Below, one piece after another: positions 55,424 through 63,439 of a DNA stretch of 64,000 nucleotides; position 1 is the stretch's first letter, and every line of letters begins with the position of its first letter. The notes beneath the pieces were generated by a model. It was not told the DNA's origin and ran no database searches. It worked only from the letters and a program-made list of their open reading frames with translations. The position numbers and the translations under genes were made by a program. Source of the stretch: Cloacimonetes bacterium UBA5614 (GTDB lineage: Bacteria > Cloacimonadota > Cloacimonadia > Cloacimonadales > Cloacimonadaceae); NCBI GenBank assembly GCA_002424605.1, contig DIKQ01000011.1, forward strand, positions 1 to 64,000. Reading direction: 5' to 3'.

Positions 55424-55700
55424 ATATATTAATCCTTTCTTTTATTATATCTTAAATATAGTAGTATTAGTAGGGGGTGTGCATATGGGCATAACTCTTT
55501 TTTCCAATTCTTAACACCTGTCAAAGCATAATTTTACAGGGAAAATCCGCTTGTGGATACCTTGTGGATAACTTCTGCTTTACTGCACAGCCATCCACTA
55601 AATAATTCCCGCAAACTCCCATTATCAGGTTATTCACACCCATCCACACATACTTGTCCCCCGCTGTGTATAAGCTGACGGAAAACTGTGTAAACTGATG
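55424..55700. other. Probable oriC: AT-rich unwinding region, DnaA-trios and DnaA boxes
   Basis: Between the lipoprotein gene and the dnaA stop. Reading the minus strand: boxes TTATCCACA at 55571-55563, GTATCCACA at 55560-55552, then ATATGCACA at 55486-55478, a run of five C, then TACTAATACTACTA (TAG trios on the plus strand, 55460-55473), then an A/T-only stretch to 55424. Other boxes are TTATTCACA (55630-55638) and TGTGTATAA (55665-55673). The order of box, GC tract, trio and AT-rich DNA matches the basal unwinding system described for Bacillus subtilis. The position next to dnaA supports an origin. Confidence 0.75.
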
Positions 55701-55720
55701 GTAATGAAACATCTGTAATC

Positions 55721-57070
55721 CTATCCCCTGATTTTGTGAATCAGTTCCTCGATTTCAGCCCTGAATTTGTTGTCTTCGTTAAACTGGTTCTCTATCATTT
55801 TCTTGGCATGCAGGACAGTGGTATGGTCTTTTCTTTTGTAAAACTCCGCAATCTCCTTCAGGGACAGCGAGGGTATCAGCAGATTGGCAAGATACATCGC
55901 CACCTGGCGCGGAAAAGCTATCTTCTGCTTGCGCGTCTTGTCCACCAGTTCGTGCAGTTTCAATCCGTAATATCCGCACACCTGCTGGGTGATGTTATCC
56001 AGGGTGATGTCTTTCTTCACTTCCGAAATCATATCGCTCAGGATATCGCGGGCCAGTTCGGGATTTATCTCTTCCGGCTTGAGCTTGTTATAGGAGCTGT
56101 AAGCCAAAATACGGATTAGTGAACCTTCCAGCGCCCTGACGCTGCTGCGGATGTTATCTGCTATGAAATTGATTATTTCATCGCTGATCAGGGCTTTTTC
56201 CGGGTCTGCCTTTTTCCTCAGGATTGCGACTCTGGTTTCAAAGTCCGGATTCTTCAAATCTGCCAGCAGACCGCTTTCAAAACGGGTCACCAGCCTGTTT
56301 TCCAGGTCAGGGATGTCCTTGGGAGGACGGTCCGAAGTCAGCACTATCTGCTTTTTCTGTTCAAACAATGTATTAAAAGTATGGAAAAATTCTTCCTGGG
56401 TACCCTCTTTCTTGGACAGGAAATGCACGTCGTCCACCAGCAGCAGGTCTACCTTGCGGAACTTGTTGCGGAAATCGCTCATCCTGTTTGCCCGGATGGA
56501 TTCTATCATTTCTATGGTGAATTCTTCCGAAGTGGTATAATAAATCTTGTAATTACGGCCGTTTTTCATCACCCAGTTGCCGATTGCCTGCATCAGGTGC
56601 GTCTTCCCCATTCCGCTTTCACCGTAGATAAACAGCGGATTATAGTTGTTTCCCGGCTGTTCCGCCACCGAGTAGGCGGCTGAATAGGCAAAGTTGTTGT
56701 TTTTGCCCACCACGAACTGCTCAAAGCTGTAGCGGTCATTCAGGCTGCGGTTGGTTATCACCCCGTTGCCATATTCATCATGCTTTTCTTTGGCTTCCTT
56801 GGTTGAGTTGGTTTTCTGCGGTATGAACTGCACCTCATATTTCTTCTTGTAAATAGCGTACGATATTTCCGAAAGCACATCCGTGTAATTCTGGTTCAGG
56901 TATTTTGCCGTGAACGGAGTCCCCACCTGGATGGTAAGCGTGCTGTCGTTCATATCCACCAGCTTGGTTTTGTAAAACCAGGTCCGGAATGTGCTGGGCT
57001 TGATGTTCTCTTCCAGTTTGTCTAAAATATTTTGCCAGATATCTTGATCCATAGGCTCATTTCCCACCAT
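55721..57070 (-). CDS. dnaA: Chromosomal replication initiator DnaA
   Basis: 449 aa, or 443 aa if initiated at the Met at 57052, which lies closer to GGTGGG. Domain I (DIWQNILDKLEENIKPSTFRTWF), the AAA+ core with Walker A GESGMGKTHLM, Walker B LLVDDVHFL and ENRLVTRFESGL, and the C-terminal helix-turn-helix with HTTVLHAKKMIENQ are intact. It binds DnaA boxes and melts the origin. Boxes lie on both sides of the gene. dnaN is not adjacent. Boxes just before the start (57082-57090) may allow autoregulation. Confidence 0.97.
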   Translation of the reverse strand: MVGNEPMDQDIWQNILDKLEENIKPSTFRTWFYKTKLVDMNDSTLTIQVGTPFTAKYLNQNYTDVLSEISYAIYKKKYEVQFIPQKTNSTKEAKEKHDEYGNGVITNRSLNDRYSFEQFVVGKNNNFAYSAAYSVAEQPGNNYNPLFIYGESGMGKTHLMQAIGNWVMKNGRNYKIYYTTSEEFTIEMIESIRANRMSDFRNKFRKVDLLLVDDVHFLSKKEGTQEEFFHTFNTLFEQKKQIVLTSDRPPKDIPDLENRLVTRFESGLLADLKNPDFETRVAILRKKADPEKALISDEIINFIADNIRSSVRALEGSLIRILAYSSYNKLKPEEINPELARDILSDMISEVKKDITLDNITQQVCGYYGLKLHELVDKTRKQKIAFPRQVAMYLANLLIPSLSLKEIAEFYKRKDHTTVLHAKKMIENQFNEDNKFRAEIEELIHKIRG

Positions 57071-57081
57071 TTATCAAAGGT

Positions 57082-57425
57082 TTATCCACAAATCGTTTAC
57101 TATAGCCGATTGTGACGTTTATGCAGTTGTAACTGCCTGTAAAATATAGCCACTGCAAAGACCGCTTTTCACGGCCCTTTCTCTGCTTTCCAAAAGTTAT
57201 CCACATATTATCCACAGCTTTTTAATCTACCCTCTGCTGTCAACTCCAATATATCTCCCAAGCCTTTGCAGTTCACCTCTATATACATCCGTCTTAGAAT
57301 TTTCACTTGCTCCAATTTGTCAAGCAGTGATAAAGCCCTCTCTACACTGTTGCTGATTTGTCACACCTGAGGTTATTTTATGCTGAATAAAAAGTTATCC
57401 ACATATGTTGATAACTTGTGTATAA
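57082..57425. promoter_or_regulatory. DnaA-box cluster upstream of dnaA
   Basis: Five perfect TTATNCACA boxes: 57082-57090, 57197-57205, 57208-57216 (the last two only 11 bp apart), 57395-57403, and an inverted one at 57417-57425 (TGTGTATAA). They lie in a non-coding stretch upstream of dnaA and could be a second part of a bipartite origin or an autoregulatory or titration site. No gene was seen between 57071 and 57676 other than this cluster and repeat copy I. Confidence 0.75.
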
Positions 57426-57547
57426 TCAAGTCCGGAGTATAATCTCCTGATAAACATAGACTAAACAAACCCGCCTTTTATTTCTTTTACTCTGCTGTTT
57501 TATTTTTACAACGCTTTGTACCTGTTTGTAGTAAAACAGCCACACAC

Positions 57548-57620
57548 CCGCCTGATAAGAGAGATATACGGGAAGGTATCGGGAACAAAGCTCACGCATT
57601 GCTCCCGCATCAGGCAGGGA
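57548..57620. repeat. Interspersed palindromic repeat, copy I
   Basis: The left end is CCGCCTGATAAG and the right end GCATCAGGCAGGGA. The interior GGGAAGGTATCGGGAACAAAGC resembles copies E and H. It separates the dnaA upstream region from the DUF1801 gene. Confidence 0.78.
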
Positions 57621-57676
57621 CAGATGTGTCCTGTAAGGATGAAAAGCAGTTGTAAAACTGGGGTGGATGCAAAAAT

Positions 57677-58018
57677 CTATATTTGTAAGACGCTCTCTAT
57701 TAAAGACCTGACGTCTTCCTCTGGAATGACGTCCTTAAGCCGGAAATTGATACAGCCTTTGCCGTATTTCAGGTGCGGATGCTTTTCCCTGAAAGCGGTT
57801 ATCAGGGGGATAAACTGCGTGTAAAGCGAGATGCCGTCTTTGCGGAAGCCCAGTCCCACCCAGTTTTTGCCATTGTAATAGACTGCGATTCGCCAATTCC
57901 TTTTGACTATCGCATCCGGACACAACCCGGCAATGATGTCCTGCAGCTTATGGAAAAAGGCAAGCTCAGCGCCCTCATGGGAATTGATATAGTCCAGGAC
58001 TTCCTGTGCGAACTGCAT
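57677..58018 (-). CDS. DUF1801 (YdhG-like) protein
   Basis: 113 aa, cytosolic. The sequence FAQEVLDYINSHEGAELAF, the block IVKRNWRIAVYYNGKNWVGLGFRKDGISLYTQF and the end KYGKGCINFRLKDVIPEEDVRSLIE match the DUF1801/YdhG family, a small alpha/beta fold of unknown function. AAGGAATTC precedes the ATG. It follows 13 bp after the stop of a secreted-protein gene. Confidence 0.85.
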   Translation of the reverse strand: MQFAQEVLDYINSHEGAELAFFHKLQDIIAGLCPDAIVKRNWRIAVYYNGKNWVGLGFRKDGISLYTQFIPLITAFREKHPHLKYGKGCINFRLKDVIPEEDVRSLIESVLQI

Positions 58019-58031
58019 AGCTGAATTCCTT

Positions 58032-59246
58032 TTAGTATTTAATTACTTTCAGGGAGGATGAGTCCTTGCCCTGCCTGGCTTTGACGATGTATATCCCGCT
58101 GCTGACGGATTGGTTTTTACTGTCTTTTCCATCCCAGGTCAGTCCATCGGTGCGGACATCCTTCCAACTGCGGATTAGCTGGCCTTTGAGGTTGTAGATG
58201 CTGATATCGGCAGGGGATTTAGTTTGTTGTACATTAATATTCAGTTTGTCCTTAAAGGGATTTGGATAAGTAGTAAACAATGCAGGTAAAGCTATTTCAT
58301 CATCATTATTAAGCGGTTGTGACCAGCTGTAAAATGTCATGCTCACACTGGCACTGTTGCTTGATGATTCCCTTACCAATAAGCCTTGCTCATTAAATAT
58401 GTAAGTATTGTGGATGTAGTAAGTGCCATTTCTGATGTCGTGAAACTCTACGGTATTGTAGTTAAAATAGACAGCATAAACCTGGTCAGGGCTGCTATCT
58501 ACCCAGGTATTGTTTTCTCTTTTCTCGCAGTAGATGTCAGAAGGCAGGTAATTCATATCCAAGCACGGTACCAAGTCTGCCAGAGTCTTTTCCGGTAAAT
58601 GCAAATCAAAAGAGGTAAGATTTAAAGGTTCAGCATAGTGATGTGCATTGGAGGCATATGTAAAGGTCAGGCGTCTGTAGGGATGTGTTGCTGATATATC
58701 TGTGGTTTGGTAAAATATGCTTTGAGCCAGCCTGCCATAAGAGTCATATGACATTGTATAGTGATTTGTGAAATTGTAATAAACCATGCTCAGACTATCA
58801 GTTTTTCCCTCAGAATTGTAGTGAAAATAGTAGTGATAAAGCTCATTGCCCTGATGGGTTTTGGATATTTCCAAGGTCTTGCCTTCCAAGTCCGTAATCA
58901 AGATGTAATGCTCTACCGTTCCATATTCATTGTGAACCACCATGTCATAGTTCATTACAATCCTATCCGGGTAATATGTATCAGAATAAGTATAATGCTT
59001 GGTGTAATTTATTTGTGTCGGAATTCCTCCCGCTATATGTTCATGAGATATTTGCACAGAATCAATAACTGAAGCGCCGGGAATAGGGTAGTAGAAATTT
59101 GAATAAGTATTACCGCTATCATAACCGGAGATATATGAATCCCTTATCCTTTCGATTCTGTAAGCATCTCGCAAGGGTTGGCAAAATAATTTTGAGGAGG
59201 TTAACAACGAAAATATCAATACTGCAATAACTAATAGCTTGTTCAT
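58032..59246 (-). CDS. Secreted protein with C-terminal sorting-type domain, paralogue a
   Basis: 404 aa. A signal peptide (LLVIAVLIFSLLTSSKLFC) is followed by ~300 Tyr/His-rich residues with strand-turn repeats (YHYYFHYNSEGKTDSL, NHYTMSYDSYGRLAQSIFY), vaguely like YD/RHS repeats. The FlgD-like C-terminal domain contains TYPNPFKDKLNIN, IYNLKGQLIRSWKD, WDGKD and SSGIYIVKARQ. The last ~190 bp are almost the same as those of the next gene upstream. The body is AT-rich relative to neighbours. The function is unknown. Confidence 0.82.
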   Translation of the reverse strand: MNKLLVIAVLIFSLLTSSKLFCQPLRDAYRIERIRDSYISGYDSGNTYSNFYYPIPGASVIDSVQISHEHIAGGIPTQINYTKHYTYSDTYYPDRIVMNYDMVVHNEYGTVEHYILITDLEGKTLEISKTHQGNELYHYYFHYNSEGKTDSLSMVYYNFTNHYTMSYDSYGRLAQSIFYQTTDISATHPYRRLTFTYASNAHHYAEPLNLTSFDLHLPEKTLADLVPCLDMNYLPSDIYCEKRENNTWVDSSPDQVYAVYFNYNTVEFHDIRNGTYYIHNTYIFNEQGLLVRESSSNSASVSMTFYSWSQPLNNDDEIALPALFTTYPNPFKDKLNINVQQTKSPADISIYNLKGQLIRSWKDVRTDGLTWDGKDSKNQSVSSGIYIVKARQGKDSSSLKVIKY

Positions 59247-59254
59247 AATTCACC

Positions 59255-60439
59255 TCAGAGTTTAAGAGTTTTGGTTACTAATGTCTTAATTCCCTGCCTG
59301 GCTTTGATAATGTATATCCCGCTGCTGACGGATTGGTTATTATTGTCTTTTCCATCCCAGGTCAGTTCATCAGTCCTGACGTCTTTCCAACTGCGGATTA
59401 GCTGTCCTTTTAGGTTGTAAATATTGATGCCGGCAGGGTCTTTAGTTTGTTTTACATTAATATTCAGTTTGTCCTTAAAGGGATTTGGATAAGTAGTCAA
59501 ACCTATTAAAGTTGGTTCAAAAAACTGGTCTTCCACTGAGTTTAATACATACCAGGATAAACTGCAACCGTAATGGGTTTGTATGTAACCAGGGTCGCAG
59601 TATCCTGTACATAAACCCGAGCTGTTAAACTGGTAAATATCAAGATATCCGGCACACGACATATATGTCTGTCCATTACTTAAAGAAACATATACCAATG
59701 GATTGTATAGTAACTGCCAGCCATTGGTAGTTGTCCATTCATAACCTGATGTCGAATCAGGAACTACATTCCTATCCAGCATACAACCAAAATATTCTGT
59801 ACCCACTATCAGGCTTCGTAAGCGGGTAAGATTAAAATTCAGGGATGTGGGATAACATATTGAAGATGGACTATAGTAATGGACATGCTTTAAATATGGC
59901 GTCCAAACAGAGTTCTCTTCTACATATTGAGTAGTTGTTATCAACCTGTTTTGATTGTCATACTCCAACTTATGATAGCTGTGTTGGGGCGCATAGTTGC
60001 GGATTATCTCAATACTGTCGGGCATTCCAGGTTGCAGATAGTGAAAGTAGTAATGTTCCGAATCCTGAATATTCATTTCCAGCATATCGTTGTTCTGGTC
60101 GGTAACAAACATGTAATAGCTTAGCAGTTCACCATGCGTATTATACTGATAATATGATAAAACCTCATTATTGCCTATTATTTGCACCACATGGGTATAA
60201 GGCTCAGCATTGGCAATATGGTCAATATAAATTGGGTCTTGAGGTATATAATGATATGCCCAAGTATAATTATAATCTCCAATGGGACCATCATAATAAT
60301 ACGAATACTGGGATACCAGGTCGTAGGTAGTTCCATAAGTTAGAAATGGTACAATCATAACAATTAAGCTAAGCCACAGCTTATACAATTTCCCAAGCTC
60401 ATAGATTATTGACCTTGTGTAAGGAAGCTTGCTTTCCAT
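59255..60439 (-). CDS. Secreted protein with C-terminal sorting-type domain, paralogue b
   Basis: 394 aa from the ATG at 60439, which has GGAGG behind it and a promoter at 60459-60487; the longer frame to 60487 runs through that promoter. The hydrophobic signal segment (LWLSLIVMIVPFLTYG) lies ~20 residues in. The Tyr-rich body (YYFHYLQPGMPDSIEI, YHKLEYDNQNRLITTTQY) is homologous to paralogue a. The FlgD-like C-terminal domain is TYPNPFKDKLNIN, IYNLKGQLIRSWKD, WDGKD. The two form a tandem pair in one transcription unit. Confidence 0.82.
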   Translation of the reverse strand: MESKLPYTRSIIYELGKLYKLWLSLIVMIVPFLTYGTTYDLVSQYSYYYDGPIGDYNYTWAYHYIPQDPIYIDHIANAEPYTHVVQIIGNNEVLSYYQYNTHGELLSYYMFVTDQNNDMLEMNIQDSEHYYFHYLQPGMPDSIEIIRNYAPQHSYHKLEYDNQNRLITTTQYVEENSVWTPYLKHVHYYSPSSICYPTSLNFNLTRLRSLIVGTEYFGCMLDRNVVPDSTSGYEWTTTNGWQLLYNPLVYVSLSNGQTYMSCAGYLDIYQFNSSGLCTGYCDPGYIQTHYGCSLSWYVLNSVEDQFFEPTLIGLTTYPNPFKDKLNINVKQTKDPAGINIYNLKGQLIRSWKDVRTDELTWDGKDNNNQSVSSGIYIIKARQGIKTLVTKTLKL

Positions 60440-60458
60440 GATGCCTCCACATATCGCA

Positions 60459-60487
60459 ACTTTATTGGAGAAAGAACTGCTTGTCAA
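60459..60487 (-). promoter_or_regulatory. Promoter of the paralogous secreted-protein pair
   Basis: TTGACA, a 17-nt spacer and TAAAGT on the minus strand lie between the asnB stop and the ATG at 60439. This is the best consensus-like promoter in the window and fixes the start of the downstream gene. Confidence 0.7.
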
Positions 60488-60498
60488 GCAATATTTTA

Positions 60499-62472
60499 CT
60501 ATTGTCTAAACGTCCGGAACCAGACCTCCAGGGCAAGGATATTGAACAGCATCTCTCCGTCTGCTTTACTGCCGTTTTTAAAGGCCTTCCACTTCTGCCG
60601 GATGATGGGCAGGTTATAGATGCCGCGCTGTTTGAATTCCTCTGAAGCAAAGATATCTGAGATGTATTCCGACAGCTTTCCCTTCATCCAGCCTGAGTAA
60701 AACGGCGTGGAAAAGATGGCTTTGTCTTTGCGTTCATAAATCTCCTGCGGGATAATGCCTTGCATGGCTTCGCGGTGCACATACTTGCCGAACGGCGGGT
60801 TGATTTTATAGGCAGATGGCAGGGAAAAAGCCAGTTCCACCAGACGGTGGTCCAGAAACGGTACCCGGCTCTCCACACCGTGCGCCATTGCCATGCGGTC
60901 CTCATAATGAAGCAGGGTTTGGATGGATGTGCTGTGCATCATATTGTACAGGAAGTTGCTCAGGCGTGAGGCAGGCAGGTTCTTTATCTCAGCCAGCAGC
61001 TCTTTGCGGCTGTCCAACTGCTCATAGGTATGCTTGTGAAAGCTGTCGCTGAAAGGCTCAAAGCGGTAAAAGCTGAATTCGATATTGTAAAGCAGGTTTT
61101 CGGGCAGAAGAGCAGACATCAGGATTTTGGGGATGGCGGAAAGCACCTTGCCCGCAGGCTTGCCTTTGAAGTAGGCATGCATCTGTCTGTCCATCTGCAT
61201 CAGCTTTCCCTGTCTCATAAGGTCGGCAAAATAACGGTAAAATGCGTGATTGTACCCGGCGGTAAGCTCGTCGCTGCCCTGTCCGTCCAGCAGCACTTTC
61301 ACTCCCTTTTGCTTTGCCATCTGCATCACCGCATACTGCGAGACAAATCCCGCCCCTACCGGCAAATCGTTGTAGCGGGTGGCGGATTCAAACCACTCGA
61401 TAGTCTTGTCCGGGGACGGTGATACCAGGTGCGAAACGGCGTGGGTCTGCTCTGCCACCAGCTTTATCCACTTCCTCTCATCCAATGCCTTGTCTTCGTC
61501 ATAATAGGAGGAAAAGGTCTGGAAGGGCTTATCCGTGTGCCCGGTTGCCGTGCAGACAATGGCGCTGGAATCCATTCCCCCGCTCAGACAGCTTCCCACC
61601 TCCACATCACTGCGCATCTGCAGTTTCACGCTGTCCAGGAAGATGCTCCTGTATTGCTCCACCGCCTCGTCAAAGCTGAGCCGGCTCTGCTCAAAGCTTT
61701 CCGGTTTCCAGGTATCGTATTCGAAGGTCTTTATCCGATTGTTTTTGATGATTAGATAGTGCCCGGAACGCAGAGCTTTGATATGGCGGAAAAAGGTCTC
61801 CTCGCCATATGCCAGCAGGGCGTTGATTTTCATGCTCCGCCACAGCATCGGGTAGTTAAGCTCTTTATTCAGGGGGCATTCCAGCAGTTGCTTGATTTCA
61901 GAACCGAAGCAGAAGGAATTGTCATCAACCGTGTAGTAGAAAGGCTTTATACCATACCTGTCCCTGGAGCAGAACAGCAGTCTTTCCCTGGCGTCATACA
62001 GTGCAAAAGCCCACATTCCGTTAAAGCGGCGCAGGCAATCAGTCCCCCATATGCGATAGGACTGCAGGATTACTTCCGTGTCTGTATGGGTCCTGAACAC
62101 ACAGCCCAGCGACTCCAGCTCGGATTTCAGTTCCAGATAGTTGTAAATCTCGCCGTTGAACACAATGTGGCAGTCGCCTTCCGCACTGCTCATCGGCTGG
62201 TGTCCCAGGGGGGATAAATCCAGGATGGAAAGCCGCCTGAAACCCAAAGCCAGGTCTGCTTCAAACTCCACCGGCAGTTGAGGATGGACGGACTGCAGTT
62301 CTGGGATGGTATCCCTTCCGGAAGCAGCCACAGCCTTGCCCTGACGCGTGTTTATCAGGCAATAGCCCTCATCGTCAGGACCACGGTGCCGCACCAGTTC
62401 CGTCATTTTCCGCAGCAATTCAGTATCTGCCGTCTTGCCGTTCCGGCTATAGATTCCGCATATTCCGCACAT
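60499..62472 (-). CDS. asnB: Glutamine-hydrolysing asparagine synthetase
   Basis: 657 aa. It makes asparagine from aspartate, ATP and glutamine. The N-terminal nucleophile Cys2 (MCGICGIYSR) and the HRGPDDEG block mark the glutaminase domain; the C-terminal PP-loop is SGGMDSSAIV and VDGQGSDELTAGY-like residues LLDGQGSDELTAGYNH follow. At 657 aa it is longer than E. coli AsnB (554) and more like the AsnB types of glycan-associated clusters, but no such cluster is adjacent. GGGGAT precedes the ATG. Confidence 0.93.
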   Translation of the reverse strand: MCGICGIYSRNGKTADTELLRKMTELVRHRGPDDEGYCLINTRQGKAVAASGRDTIPELQSVHPQLPVEFEADLALGFRRLSILDLSPLGHQPMSSAEGDCHIVFNGEIYNYLELKSELESLGCVFRTHTDTEVILQSYRIWGTDCLRRFNGMWAFALYDARERLLFCSRDRYGIKPFYYTVDDNSFCFGSEIKQLLECPLNKELNYPMLWRSMKINALLAYGEETFFRHIKALRSGHYLIIKNNRIKTFEYDTWKPESFEQSRLSFDEAVEQYRSIFLDSVKLQMRSDVEVGSCLSGGMDSSAIVCTATGHTDKPFQTFSSYYDEDKALDERKWIKLVAEQTHAVSHLVSPSPDKTIEWFESATRYNDLPVGAGFVSQYAVMQMAKQKGVKVLLDGQGSDELTAGYNHAFYRYFADLMRQGKLMQMDRQMHAYFKGKPAGKVLSAIPKILMSALLPENLLYNIEFSFYRFEPFSDSFHKHTYEQLDSRKELLAEIKNLPASRLSNFLYNMMHSTSIQTLLHYEDRMAMAHGVESRVPFLDHRLVELAFSLPSAYKINPPFGKYVHREAMQGIIPQEIYERKDKAIFSTPFYSGWMKGKLSEYISDIFASEEFKQRGIYNLPIIRQKWKAFKNGSKADGEMLFNILALEVWFRTFRQ

Positions 62473-62496
62473 GCTATCCCCAATATTTTTCCGCTC

Positions 62497-62571
62497 TTTC
62501 CCTTTTCATACGGGGAGGTATCGGGGAGATTCCCCTCGATACCCCCTCGATACCCCCTCGAGGCAGGCAGG
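62497..62571. repeat. Interspersed palindromic repeat, copy K, with tandem internal units
   Basis: The core GGGGAGGTATCGGGGAGATT then CCCCTCGATAC is family-like, and the 11-mer CGATACCCCCT is repeated in tandem. The right end is GGCAGGCAGG and the left end is degraded. It lies just upstream of asnB. Confidence 0.75.
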
Positions 62572-62740
62572 TTTCGATTATCCCTGCAGGATAAAATTGT
62601 CAATCCCATATCTCCGGCGTATGAATTACGGGTTATATAACTAACTGAAGTGCATTACCTTAAGCATTATCAAATATTTAATCTTGACACGAAAACGCTC
62701 CACAGGTTTTTGAGATGTAATAAAATAAAAAGAGGTTGCT

Positions 62741-62893
62741 GTGAAAGCTTTCGGATTCGCCAGAATACACTGCGTTAAAGAAGCTCTGTACGTAGAGCTT
62801 TGGAAGCAGCAGCCCATTATTATTGACGATGAGGAGGTGTTGGTGCAGTTATCAGTATTCACCGCCTCATTGGAACCTCGCTACTCCATCTGA
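62741..62893 (+). CDS. Possible 50-aa leader peptide or small gene upstream of speD
   Basis: A GTG start is preceded by AAAAAGAGGT at a good distance. The peptide starts VKAFGFARIHCVKEALYVE, has an acidic centre (IIIDDEEVLVQ) and ends EPRYSI, with stop TGA at 62891. A small hairpin (TGCCGC / GCGGCA, 62935-62950) lies between it and speD. There is no family match that I recognise; it may be a chance frame. Nothing else was seen between 62572 and 63037. Confidence 0.3.
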   Translation: MKAFGFARIHCVKEALYVELWKQQPIIIDDEEVLVQLSVFTASLEPRYSI

Positions 62894-63037
62894 TACATTC
62901 GTAATCCCTTTACCGTAGTGCCTTTGGGCGCTGATGCCGCGCCGGCGGCAGCCGTTTATTCATCCTGCTAAGGGGGATTTTTACCCTTAAAAGGCCTGGA
63001 TTTATACTGAACATTTATGCAAAAAGCGAGGTAACTC

Positions 63038-63439
63038 ATGCAAGCTCTGGGCAGACAGATTTTAGCCGAATTCTACAATTGCAACAGCGAAGTCCTTAAG
63101 GACGAAAAATTCATAGAGGAAGCCATGGTAAACGCCTGTATAATCGGCAAAGCGACCGTGGTGACGCATACCTTCCATTCCTTCTCTCCCTTTGGGGTCA
63201 GCGGTGTCGTGGTAATTGCCGAATCCCACGTTGCCATCCACACCTGGCCTGAACATAACTACGCCGCGGTGGATATCTTTACCTGCGGGGAAACCATCGA
63301 ACCCTGGGTGCTGTTTGATTTCCTTAAAGAAAAGCTGGGCAGCACGCACGTCAGTCATATGGAACTCAAACGCGGTCTGTTTGACATTGGCGACGCCAAG
63401 CTCAAATTCAAGCCGGACCAGGATACAGAGGTCGCCTGA
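63038..63439 (+). CDS. speD: S-adenosylmethionine decarboxylase proenzyme (class 1B)
   Basis: 133 aa. It supplies aminopropyl groups for spermidine synthesis. The self-cleavage block AESHVAIHTWPE carries the Ser that becomes the pyruvoyl cofactor, with the conserved Cys in DIFTCGE and HTFHSFSPFGVSG upstream. The length suits the bacterial/archaeal short type. Its TGA stop overlaps the ATG of the next gene (TGATG), so the two are co-translated. Confidence 0.95.
   Translation: MQALGRQILAEFYNCNSEVLKDEKFIEEAMVNACIIGKATVVTHTFHSFSPFGVSGVVVIAESHVAIHTWPEHNYAAVDIFTCGETIEPWVLFDFLKEKLGSTHVSHMELKRGLFDIGDAKLKFKPDQDTEVA

Noticed and set aside
57516..57824. 102-aa plus-strand frame near dnaA
   Set aside because: It crosses repeat copy I and overlaps the DUF1801 gene on the other strand; it has no family match.
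62641..62862. 73-aa minus-strand frame upstream of speD
   Set aside because: No ribosome-binding site or recognisable sequence; low-complexity serine-rich translation.
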